Below, one piece after another: positions 13,379 through 23,826 of a stretch of 64,000 nt of DNA. The translations under genes and the position numbers were made by a program. The notes beneath the pieces were generated by a model. The model worked only from the letters and a program-made list of their open reading frames with translations. It searched no databases and had not been told where the DNA came from. Location: NCBI GenBank assembly GCA_010093685.1, contig MU006230.1, forward strand, positions 1,038,013 to 1,102,012, given 5' to 3'. The DNA is from Ophiobolus disseminans (taxonomy: Eukaryota; Ascomycota; Dothideomycetes; Pleosporales; Phaeosphaeriaceae). Positions within the stretch are counted from its first letter, which is position 1. Every line of letters begins with the position of its first letter.

Positions 13379-14312
13379 ATGGCATGGTACGACGAGGACA
13401 GCTGGCTCACCGCCGCCTTCTCGCCCAAGCTGAGCACAATCATCGTCACGTGCATCGTCGCGCTGGTGCTGCCCATACTGCTGCATGGCTTCTTGTACCG
13501 GAACGCAGCGGCGACAGCGAGCCTGCCCACGTTCCTGCTCGTCGGGCCCAGTGGCGGCGGCAAGACGGCATTCACGACACTAGTACGTCCCAAACTCTCA
13601 TCAAGACAGAGCGTACTAACACCCCCAGACCGAGCGCAACACCATCACCCAAACCCACACCTCGACCCAGCCCCTCACCGTCGAGGCCCTCCTCCCGAGC
13701 CCACACATCCCCGCATCCGCCCACTACCGCTCCGCCGGCGACCCTGCCTTCGAGCGCGCGCGCCGCTTCCTCCTGCTCGACACGCCCGGCCACGGCAAGC
13801 TGCGCCACTACGCGACGGCCCAGCTCGCCGACCCCAAGACCATCCGCGCCATCATATTCGTCGTCGACGCCGCCGCCCTCGCCGAGGAAGCGGGCCTGAA
13901 CGAGGCGGCAGAGTACCTCCACGACGTGCTCCTCGCACTGCAGAAGCGCTACACGAGCGCGACAACAAGCAAGGGCCCCAAGGAGATCCCCGTCCTGATT
14001 GCCGCGAATAAAATGGACCTCTTCACTGCGCTGCCGGCGAATCTCGTCAAGCACCAGCTGGAGAAGGCCATCACGGAGGTGCGCACGAGCCGTGCAAAGG
14101 CGCTGAGGGATGCGGGCGCGGCGCTGAGCGGGGGCGAAGACGAGGTGGATGAGGAGAAGGAGTGGCTGGGGGAGGGCGGCGAGGGCGCGTTTGAGTTCAG
14201 CCAGATGCAGGAGATTGGCACGGCGGTGGGCGTGGTGGGTGCGAATGTCCTGGGGCAGGGCGAGAAGGGGAGCGTCGAGGGGTGGTGGGAGTGGATTGGG
14301 GAGAACCTGTGA
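13379..14312 (+). CDS. SRP102: Signal recognition particle receptor subunit beta
   Basis: ER-membrane small GTPase that anchors the SRP receptor alpha subunit during co-translational targeting. Exon 1 is 13379-13582, intron 13583-13628 (46 nt, GTACGT donor, GTACTAAC branch, CCCCAG acceptor) and exon 2 13629-14312, giving 295 residues. One N-terminal membrane segment lies at about residues 18-40. It is followed by a P-loop GPSGGGKT at 56-63, the G3-type DTPGH in exon 2 and G4 NKMD, the arrangement typical of SR-beta. The C-terminal part carries an acidic insertion (GGEDEVDEEKE) before the last helix. The start is the first in-frame ATG and places the membrane helix correctly. Typical length; no damage seen. 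Confidence 0.93.
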
Positions 14313-14659
14313 AGTGGATAGAATCTGTGAAGTGGATGTGTAGAGTTGGGTGGTATTCGGAAGATAGAAAGATACCCCGGATGAGTAATATATGTCAGGG
14401 TAAGTTTTCCTTACCTTGTTCAAACGTGTGAAATTGTCCGTCTTGCTGTGGGTTTGCTATTTTGCGCCCATGACCATGTGCACAGGAGCACGACTTCAGT
14501 CACGCCTTTTAAGGGCATTTGTTCTTTCATGGAAAAGCTTGCATGACTACATCAGAAGCATGAGGCTGTAGATCACGCTTGTTGGGGATGTGTGGAAGAG
14601 CAAGCAGAATAAGAAGTCCGGGATAGTATAAGATAGGTGAGATTCCACACTCTGGAGCT

Positions 14660-14690
14660 TTAAATCCAGTAAGTTACCTGGTTGAGCCTG
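14660..14690 (+). repeat. Duplicated leader sequence, copy 1
   Basis: The stretch beginning TTTAAATCCAGTAA and ending TTGAGCCT closely matches 16709-16738, which starts ATTAAATCCAGCAA and ends TCAAGCCT. Each copy lies just upstream of an Argonaute-like locus. The tandem duplication therefore included non-coding upstream DNA as well as the gene. Confidence 0.6.
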
Positions 14691-14703
14691 AATTGTTATC
14701 AAC

Positions 14704-15995
14704 ATGTCAGACTATGATTCAATCAGGCAGTACAAACTGATCATTCGAGTTCAGCCCCAGGATCTTCTTATGGCAGTCAAATCGGCGCGTCGGTTAGCAC
14801 TAACCCCAGCACAGCCTTGGGAGAAACTTCATCTACGGACACAACATCTGTTGCTGTAGGGAACAGTATCGCTCGCAAGGCTGAAAGCTCGGACGATTCT
14901 GATGTCAACATTGTGGCAGCCACGACGGCCCGTGTAGTTCATCACGGCGAGCTACGTGCGCCTACTATTACTCCCTGCACTTTGATCATCAAAAATCCAC
15001 CACATTCGAAGACAGCCATCGGAAGATTGACTTACCAGCTCGAAGATCTTCCAACTCTGTTCGTCGCCGAAGTGAAGACTCTTTGTAGCCCGAATGACTC
15101 AGTTCCAGAGTCATCGGATGCTTGGGATACTGTCGAGCATCAGAGAATCAGGCAAGAAGCCATCAAGGCATTGATGTCACGATCATCCCTTGCCTCCTTC
15201 TCATCCAACATTGCTGTCAATGAGGACGCTCCAAAAGGGCGACAAACAGGTCGTGGTAGGCAAAGTTGTACCCGCAATCCAGTGGTTGAGAGAAAACATG
15301 CTCGACCGCTTTGAAGCATGGACACACGGTGGCAGAGAACATCCCCCAACAGGAACCCTCTTCTACCGCGACGGTATCAAGTTCGACAACAGCGCCGTCT
15401 GGACCGAATACGAAGCCATTAGAGATGCCACAAAAGCCAAGTAGCCACACGAAACCCAGCCGACGATTACATACGTCGTCCTGAACAAGAACGCACAAAT
15501 CACTCACGTCCTATCTGCATCGTCGTCGCAGCCAAACCAGGACAATCGCAAAGCCCCAGTCGTTCCCTGAAATGGTCTTCGGCACCACAACAACCGGCCC
15601 TAAAACATACAAATACTACGTCATTGCAAACGGCATGGACCTCACACAATCTGACTTGGAAGAACTAGTAAGCCACACCCATTTCCCCATCCCCATCTCC
15701 ATCCCCCTATTCCACAACCACGAACACCCCACAGACCACAAACCTAACACACACCCAACTCTCCATAATCACAGCCCAAACAGCCATCGCCCTGCCCCTC
15801 ATCTGGGCCCGCAAGCTCGCCTCGCGCACGCACGACTACTTTGACGATTCTTGCGTCAAGGATGGGGCGCCGCTGCATTGGGAGCAGGCGGATGCGCATA
15901 AGGTGAGGCAGTAGAAGACGCTCGAGAAGGTGAGGGGTGTGTTAGGGCTGGATAGGGTTAGTGGGAAGTTGGTGGGGGAGATGTTTTATATTTGA
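14704..15995 (+). pseudogene. Argonaute-like gene relic with internal deletion
   Basis: This copy keeps both ends of an Argonaute and lacks the middle. An N-terminal part at about 14780-15230 shares PHSKTAI and the following pattern with the next locus. The sequence then passes, in another frame, into PIWI at 15211-15444, with LFYRDGIKFD (the second catalytic Asp kept as RDG). It continues past a stop at 15442-15444 into ITYVVLNKNAQITHV. A further frame change leads to KYYVIANGMDLTQSDLEEL at 15572 onward. The last segment, LPLIWARKLASR to the terminal MFYI stop at 15993-15995, has another in-frame TAG at 15912-15914. The linker, PAZ and MID regions are missing. The last catalytic His aligns with a non-His residue. 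ATG 14704 fits the start position of the paralogue but needs a frame change. Not translatable as one protein. Confidence 0.75.
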
Positions 15996-16773
15996 TGGCT
16001 GGGTGGGTTGCGTGTGAGGGTTTTATGTTTCCTGATTTGTGGTCGCGGGCCTTTTTGGTGGTTGCGGATGGTATGTTAAGTTTCTTTCTTTGTTTCTTTT
16101 TTTGTCCCGCATTTCTAGACTGGCGACCTGTTTCTTTATTTCTTTTTGTTTGTTTTTGCTGTGTAGGTAATTTGCCTTTGATGTATTTGGTGTTGCGTCT
16201 TGCTTTCTAGTCTTGGTCACGGTCGTTTTATCTTAGATGATGTTGTGAAATTGCTATTGTGCACAACGTTGCCGACAAAAGTCCTTTGCATCTCATCACA
16301 CGTTGAAGATATCCTCTGCTTGCTGTACCGGTGTTGCTAGGTTTATTTCTGTTTGATCTGAGCTCAACATATGAGTATGCAAATTGTCTTACATGTTAGG
16401 AAATCTCGGAGAGGATGACTTTCGGTGTTGCCTCTGGCTGCTCAGTGTCGCGAACCACGGAGCATCTTTCCGTTCCCTGCATTTGTTTGCTACGTACACG
16501 AGGGCTTGGCACGCGAAAGAGCATGCGATGAGTGTAATTGGCAGCAGTAGAGGTCATTCCGTTGTAGCGCGAGGCGGCTAGTGCAAGTGACCAGCAGCTT
16601 GTGAAGTCAGTCACGTACGTCCTTGTCATGGTATGTCGCTGGAGAAGCAAGCCGACGCGGAAGCCAGTTCAGCATAAGTATGCCCTTGTTCGATCCCACT
16701 TTCACACATTAAATCCAGCAATCTCACTGGTCAAGCCTTCTGTTCTTCTTCTGACAGACACCTTATTCTTCAT
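15996..16773. other. Spacer between Argonaute-like loci with duplicated leader copy 2
   Basis: T-rich spacer with no recognisable gene. At 16709-16738 it carries the second copy of the leader motif (AAATCCAG followed by CAAGCCT) found upstream of the first relic. It probably includes the old promoter of the downstream Argonaute-like locus. Confidence 0.5.
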
Positions 16774-19666
16774 ATGACTGATTCGGGGTCTTCCAATGCC
16801 GACTCTGGCCACACCTCGGCTCGTGGCACCTCTAGACACCGCCATGCTGCTGTTGTTGATATCGAAACACCTGCGCTGGGCATGAAGGCGATCAAAATGG
16901 ACAAGCCGCATTCAAAGACTGCTATCTGGCGCTTCTTTCAACAGGTCAAAGAGCTCCCACTGCTTTGTGTTGTCGTCTTCGAAATGCGGACCACGTCGAG
17001 TGGTGTTCAGAAGCCGACCATCAATCGAGAGCATCGACAGCTAGCGGCTGACAAGTGGCTCCAAACTCACATGTCATACTATCAAGGCCGGATCACAGTC
17101 GACGTAGGACGACTTCTTGGGGTTGTGCGTATGATCTTTTGTGTTGCAGATGAAGCCGAAGAGACGACTTTGAGGTTGAGATTTCAGAACACCACTGATA
17201 CCAGACCGGTCGAGATTGTGAGCCAGCGAGGTCCACGCAAGATTCGTTGGACAATTACCGGACACGAAGATCCCAAAGATGCAGACTATGAGAACAGGCT
17301 CAATGCTATACTTCGTCAGATTATCTGACAGCTAGGACCTCAACGACCGCTGCCAGCTCCCTTGGACATCAACAATATCTTCGATCCGTTGTTGCCCGGC
17401 TGCAATAAGAAACCAGATGCAATCCAGCCGCAGGACTACAAGTATCACGTTCGTTATCAAGTCTCCGTCAATGTAAGCAGCAGGCAAATCAATGTAGGCG
17501 CCGATGTCGTACCGTGCATGCCCAGCAAACCTTTGATCGACGTGGTTTACAATATAATAGGTCAAACTGGAGTTGAAAGCCCGGATGAAACCCTCCTAAG
17601 CGGTTGGTTGCCCAAGATCAAGCGTCGCTTAATTGGCGCCACTGTCCGTTGTGGCTACATCCCCAAGACGGGCACCACAGCGAGCGCCAACATACTCACA
17701 GTAGACGAAATTGGAGAAGGTCGATGCTTTCAAATTCGAGACATACAAATGCCGCAACATCCAAACATTGATTTGGTCACCCTCAACAACAGCACTGTCG
17801 CAGTCTATGATTACTTCCAGCAGAGTAAGTTTATCCCTATTTGTTTATCAAGTATAGTGTACTAAAAAATTCTTCAAGATGTTCTTCCAAGCAGCAAGTC
17901 TCTGAATCGATATTTACCTCTCGTTCAAGTCGACCGCAAGTCTTGGATATCACTTGAGTTGCTGTACGTGGACAGCCACCAATTTTTAAGACGCTATGGT
18001 CACCTTAATAATGTTATGCATGACAAGACACAACTCTCCCTGATGCACGAGGGCTACCCAGAGATATTCAACTGGAGTACGAGTCTTATGAACAACCTCA
18101 TCTCTCATGGCCCAAAAGTAAGGCTATCGCGCACAAGCGTGGCTGCCTTGAAGAAAGTACTGGCTGACACACTTATACAGGATGCCCGTGGAAACCCTCA
18201 ATCGTCTTTCAAAATCAGTGGGCCGGCAGAACTGAGGCTCAGCGCGAGGCTACTTGCGGATGAAAAGACTGGGATCGATCGAGCCTTCCGCGCAACAACG
18301 CCACTGCATAAGAGCACGAAGCAAGTCATTCCTCGGAACTCTAGGATTTCAATTATCTATGTTCAGACTTTGATTGACATGGACGTTGATGACGTTCTCG
18401 TCAGAAAAGTGAGGCACGCACTCGCAAGCCACGCGAGTGTCTCCGACATCAAATGCGTCAAACCACGGCTTGATCGTACCAAAGTCAGAATAGACGGTAT
18501 AGTACCGGATTGCGATTTAGCATTCGCCATTGTTGATGACTCTCGTCAGACAAAGGATCATACTAATCAGACCGTTTCCAGGCTACATGAACTCGTCGAT
18601 TGTATAAAGGGGTTTCTTCTCGCATGTGCAAAGAGGAGCTACCTTACTAGGCGGTTTAATCGACCGCTGGAACCAAACCTCAGATATCTTCCAAGAAGCA
18701 TCCGAGCGAAGATCAACTACAAACTTGGAAGAACAAACTATGACACAGACCTAGCTCACCTCGTATCAGGAACGGGCCTCATGATCGCTGGTGGGCACAC
18801 AGCGCACCGTACGAGCGCTACCGAGTACTGTGGATCCGTTTTCGTCGATCGTCGCAACCAAAGACGATGCTTGCCTTCAATACCTTGGCTCAAGTCGTAT
18901 CCACGATACTACGTACCATGTCATCAAAAAGGACAGCTAATACTGGAGTCGCAAAGTCAACAACGGAATGATAGGCATCAAGAAGATGATGATCGAGCGG
19001 TTCGAGAAATGCAATGCCCGACCCGAAAAGTTGTTGTTCTGCAATGACAGCATGAAATTTGACGACAAATCCTCCAGTTTCGAGTACGACCTTCGCCAGG
19101 TCAAGGCAGAATACAAGAAGGTTTTCGGAAGACAGCATGACAAAATCTCAATCACCTACGTAGTTGTCAACAAGCACACAGCCATTAAGATCGTTCCGAC
19201 CGAGAACGCTGGGAAAGGCATGGTGCCTCTTTTCAACTACACGGTGAACGACGAGCGCACAGCCAAGTACCGCTACTACGTCGTCAAAAACGAGCCGTAC
19301 TGGTCCGAAGAGGACCTACAAACCCTGACACGCCACATCAACGCCAGCTCGCAGATCTCCACAACTGACGAACCTCGATCCAAATGCCTCCCTCTGAGCT
19401 TCGCAAGCAAGCTGTGCCGCCGCACATACGACTACTACGTCCTCGACGCCCCCATGCCCGCCATGCAGCGCCATAAGAGAATCACGAGAGAGGTAAAAGA
19501 CAAGGAGTGGACACGGGAGTATACTATCGTCTCCGACGTCCGCAAAGACTTGGGCATTGTGGACACTAGAGGGGAGCCTGATCCAGACAATGAAGGTGAG
19601 ACGTTGCCGCGGATGAGGCTTCTGCCTTGAAAGGAGGAGCTGGACGATTATATGTTCTACATCTAG
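16774..19666 (+). pseudogene. Near full-length Argonaute-like gene with premature stops and a frameshift
   Basis: Argonautes bind small RNAs and silence matching transcripts. Order seen: N domain from ATG 16774, linker 1, PAZ (SKPLIDVVYNIIGQ to VAVYDYFQQ), intron 17825-17878 (phase-consistent), rest of PAZ, MID (ISIIYVQTLIDMDVDD), PIWI (RAKINYKLGRTN, KISITYVVVNKHTAIKI) and the family C-terminus EELDDYMFYI. Damage: TGA at 17326-17328 with the same frame resuming at once; a frame change between about 18805 and 18855; TAA at 18938-18940; TGA at 19628-19630, twelve codons before the true stop at 19664-19666. The first catalytic Asp (family GADVTH) is replaced by His (GGHTAH, 18796-18798). The second Asp persists as NDS at 19045-19047. 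The terminal His is not found (LPLSFASKL). No GT-AG intron removes the stops convincingly. Confidence 0.82.
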
Positions 19667-20070
19667 GACGCGTGCTTTTGATCTTCTTCGCTCAGGATTT
19701 CACGAGGTTGGTAAGCTTTTTGACACGTTATTTGCTTCTCCTCCAAGCTGGCCTGCATACATTAAATTATGTTGCGAGTTTTCCGTAGCATTTTGCGTTC
19801 CTTGGGTTACTTTGTTCTGGCAAATTTTGGCACCGATTCTGCTTTTCTGGCGCTCTTGATTTCACGTTTCCGCGTTCTTCTCCTTCATAGCCTCATACTT
19901 CCGTGGATTTCCTTTCTTTGCTTTGGTTGTGCTGCGTTCTTGGTGGATTTTAAGTCCTGCGTTCGGACTTGCAGTTTTTGGATTTGGTCTCGCCTTCCGT
20001 GTGCTTCTGCTTTTCAACTAGTCCCGTCCAACACACTCATTCGCGAAACCCTGGTGTCTCTCTTGCGTGC

Positions 20071-20646
20071 ATGCCAAATTACGTGAATATTCTTACTGAC
20101 GTCGCAGGGCCTCGGAGGATCTGCCGAAGAGGAGTGAGCCTCGCAGCAAGCCGTCCGATCACAACCCCAGACTACCTGCTCCGAATCACGCTCCATCTGA
20201 CCACCACACCCCGATCCGACAAACTGGTTACCCACCACACTCAACAAGCTGACCGCATACTAATACGTCACCCCTCAATCCAACCCCGTCCCTACCGATA
20301 CACGCAAGTTGCCCGATCCAGTTCGCCGGATCTCCACGGCGATCATCCACCACACAGTAAGCTTACATCTAACACCTCGACCCCAGAGTCAGCTCTGAGT
20401 CCTGACTACGCCCCAACGCCGCAAAGGGACGTTCCGTCCCCTCCGCTTCCTTCCCGGACGGGTCTGACTCTGGATCTGCTGCGGCGTACGTATGGTGTGG
20501 TCAGTGAGACCGACGCGCCTATCTGGACGTATAGCCAGAGCGCTGGGAAGGGCAACGGATGTGACGGCCCGTCAGATGAGAGCGGCAATTGCAGACGTCG
20601 TGGGACGTGTGAGCCGGCGATGGAGGACGCGGGAACGTCGATCTAG
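20071..20646 (+). CDS. Possible hypothetical protein, Pro/Ser/Thr-rich
   Basis: An ATG-started frame of 191 codons. It is rich in Pro, Ser, Thr and Arg (for example YAPTPQRDVPSPPLPSR) and looks like a disordered fungal protein. No domain, signal peptide or membrane segment is seen. The DNA just upstream is T-rich and could be a leader. The frame may equally be chance, since nothing in it matches a family I know. Confidence 0.22.
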   Translation: MPNYVNILTDVAGPRRICRRGVSLAASRPITTPDYLLRITLHLTTTPRSDKLVTHHTQQADRILIRHPSIQPRPYRYTQVARSSSPDLHGDHPPHSKLTSNTSTPESALSPDYAPTPQRDVPSPPLPSRTGLTLDLLRRTYGVVSETDAPIWTYSQSAGKGNGCDGPSDESGNCRRRGTCEPAMEDAGTSI

Positions 20647-23600
20647 CACGTTGTTGGTGCTACTGTCGTATCTACAGACACGTTTTCGTGCGATGTCGGT
20701 TCCCACTTTGCGGCAGAAATAGAAGCGGGGGGAAGGGTGGCAGAAGGTGAGGTACTTTATGTGAGGTGCATGAGCGCTGCATCCACCTTGCGAGACCTTG
20801 TTTGGACCCCTGCGAAGGATGGGTGTCCGTGTGCAGATCCTCGTAGTCGATAAATATCGAGATGGGAGGGATGTTTGCACCCTGGACTAGGTAGAATGGC
20901 TGAATACGGATGCATGTTCGCTTAGGCTTGATGCTGGATGGGGCGGAGTCATGACATCCTGGTCGGCCGGCAATTGAGGGTGAACTACCGGTTGCGTAAC
21001 CTGCTTAGCCTGATTAACTGGCTTCTAAGGGCTGATAGGGATGCTGTGTGGGAGATAGTAATAGAAACGGGGTCCAGCTGAGGCTCGGATGGTGTGGCTG
21101 ATGACTTGGACAGTTCACGCGGTGTTCGTCAGGGTATGAATTTCCTTACACTGTACTATATTTCTATGACATCAGGTTCGTTTGTATAACGCTAATAATC
21201 TAAGGTCCAGGATCACTTTGTCAGTGATGTACAAGCTACTGGGATTAGATGGCAATTACAAAGTGCAAAAGGTGATTAGGTTCATCCGGATTGAAGCAGA
21301 GTGGAAGTGAGTAAGTTCATCAAGACCCTTTTAGAGAAAAAGGCAGAGTCACAGCTCCGTACTTCCATGTCGTTGAGAAGACTCCGAGTATCATACACTC
21401 TTTCATAAACTTCTCCTGCTCTTTCTAGACTTCATGTCAGCACATAACAGGCAAGATCTTAATAACGAAGATCAGCAATAAGAAACACTGGTGTTAATCA
21501 AGGATACGAATTCGGTAGCCGCGGCACCGGTTCAAAGATGTAGTTCTTGGACGACGAGCTATCGCGTCTATGGCTGGGACCACCGAACCATTCACGAAAG
21601 GGTGGTTGTACAGACCTTGAAGAGCCTATGGACATCGACCCACGAATGCCAGTAGACGGATTAAAGAGACGGCTCCATCTGCGCATAAAAATTCTATGTC
21701 GAGCTGTTCGTACATAGATGCGCCATTTGCGACGACTTCTCAAGCCTCTCTTATCAAGATCAAGATACATATTTTTGCGCTTCTTCATGAACGGGTTTGG
21801 AGAGCCTTGAGCAATGGGAGTCATGTAAGAATGCGAGCGATTCGTTCGCATGTGACATCACCTTGGAATCGTGAGCACCATGAGTGGAATCCGCAATTTC
21901 GGGGTGCCCACCGAGGTACTTAAGGCTCGTGAGGCGAGAAGACGGCGATAGATGCATGCGAACAACTAAACCGCGACTTCTGATCTTATGTGGGTGGGTT
22001 GTTGCACGTGTAAGAGGTTTTGCGTGTGTGGGATATGGTAGCTGTGGTGTGGTTGAAGCGGGAACCTCGGGAAGGTGACACGAATGCCTGTGCACCCACA
22101 GACGCGATCTAAATCTGGCTATGCACCTTTCGCGCCTCAACATGAACACATCACCATACGAGGCAGCTTCCCCCTTTCTGGCCGCATCGTGCTTCGATTA
22201 GATACATCAACTCCCTCTGTGGAGAGGGCGCGATCAACCAATCTTTCTTTTTCTTTCTTCCCAGTCTGTTTCAACAATTAATTAGCACCCCCCAAATTTG
22301 TTCATAATACTTATCAAACTATTCTTAGAGTCAGATGTTTGAGCTCTGATGCTTCTCGGGGCTACTTGGTCACTTAGCAACATAATGATCAAGGCTGTGA
22401 AGGAGCTGTGAGTCACGCTGTAACATTCTGCTATGAAGAGGTGTTGAGGAACAGACTCAGTTAAAGAGTCATATGACTCTCCAATTGTAGCTCTTAAGAT
22501 TACACTGCCTTTGATCTTTGCACTTATCGGCATCGCCTGGGCCACACTCTTCCTTTCCTTCGCTCCATTCCTTTGGAACACATCAGATTCTACCATAGTA
22601 CATTGTTTTCCCATCTTGTTACAGTCATCGAATTTCAAACAATGACAGGTATCAACTTCGCAATGAATTGCCTAATAATTCGTGTTAGTGACTATGATCG
22701 TTCGGTGATTCGTAGTAGACAACTCACTATTGCAAGAGTGGGATGGCAGTACTCGAGTCCTTTTTTTGGACATTCTGCGTTGGGAAAAGCTTTGGCGAGC
22801 AGCATCATAGTCGAAATGGTGAGGTGAGCAGTCGCAAGCTTCATGGTAGATCAGAACGTGGTCCGGTAGATGGAAGTAATAAGACCTTGGAGGTATGGTG
22901 TAAAGGCAAAGTGAAATGGTTGCTTTAAGTAGACAACTGGACGAGTCGACGGATGTACTTGTCAACCCATGAATAGAGTCATTGCTTGCAATGACAGTCA
23001 GTATAAGCATGACTCCTTCAAGTCACACTAAGAACCACCTGGGCACCAACCCGCCTTCTCCCTACATTTGCTCGCTTTACTCCTAACACACTGCGCTCAG
23101 CTCGCCTCATCTCAACGCATTCGCTCTCCTTCCATCCCGCAGTGGTCTCCCTGAAAACACTTGCAGACTTGTATTAGTGTAATGCCTAGGAGTGCGAGTC
23201 AATAGATAGTCCATGGCAGGCATTCTTTGCAACGTGAGAATTTGAGATATATACCTTTCGCAATAAGAAACATAGTCTTAGCGTGCGCTCGCTAGTTACG
23301 GCGGTAGAGAGCCTGAGTCTTACAAAGTCTAGTAAACTTGCGCCAAAGTAATACTCCAATATATTAATTCCGGCACGAAAGTTAGGAACTTTAAAATCGC
23401 AGTCAAAACTCTAGGTTTATCAGTGGTCGCGAATACGACGTTATTTGCATAGCACTTGCGACTCCGTGACACGAGATGTGGAATAGCACGCTCCACGGTT
23501 CTCCTAGTGCTGCGCAAGCTGCAATCGCGAGTGAACTTAATTGATCGTCGCACCACATTGAATCATACAGGCTCTTCGGTTTGCACGCCGTAGCTACGGT

Positions 23601-23826
23601 GGGTGAATGCTGTTGGAAGCAAATGTAGAGTGAGTGATACAACCCCGTCAGGGTGCACAGACCAACTGGATGCGGGAAGGCGTGCCCCGCTTCCACGGAA
23701 ACAGGTGAAGCAGAATCAGACGCCTCGTCCCAGCCATGTATTTTACAAGATTTTCGTCAACCTTGAGAAATCACGAACAAGCCTGAAAGAGTAACCAAGT
23801 ATTTTTGGATACATCAGCTGCCAAAC
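20647..23826. other. About 3 kb with no recognised gene
   Basis: Apart from the weak minus-strand frame at 21498-21851, I see only short, compositionally noisy frames on both strands. A pyrimidine-rich stretch at about 23040-23145 ends in CCCGCAG and could be leader or intron-like DNA, but no exon chain follows. No repeat of note was seen by eye. Confidence 0.4.
21498..21851 (-). CDS. Possible small basic hypothetical protein
   Basis: A 117-codon minus-strand frame starting at ATG 21851. It is rich in Arg, Lys and Ser (MKKRKNMYLDLDKRGLRSRR, then an aromatic/Ser tail). No family, signal peptide or membrane helix is recognised. It could be a small orphan gene or one exon of a gene whose other exons I cannot find. 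Support is only frame length and protein-like composition. Confidence 0.22.
   Translation of the reverse strand: MRTNRSHSYMTPIAQGSPNPFMKKRKNMYLDLDKRGLRSRRKWRIYVRTARHRIFMRRWSRLFNPSTGIRGSMSIGSSRSVQPPFREWFGGPSHRRDSSSSKNYIFEPVPRLPNSYP

Noticed and set aside
13572..14423. 283-codon minus-strand frame opposite the SRP receptor gene
   Set aside because: It is the antisense of a GC-rich exon with clear GTPase motifs on the plus strand.
17320..17365. Intron that would remove the TGA at 17326 in Argonaute copy 2
   Set aside because: The only nearby GT...AG pair would be about 17 nt, far too short; the frame is unchanged across the stop, so a nonsense change is simpler.
22000..23800. tRNA-like segments in the gene-poor stretch
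   Set aside because: No stretch with a convincing B-box and matching cloverleaf arms could be assembled by eye.
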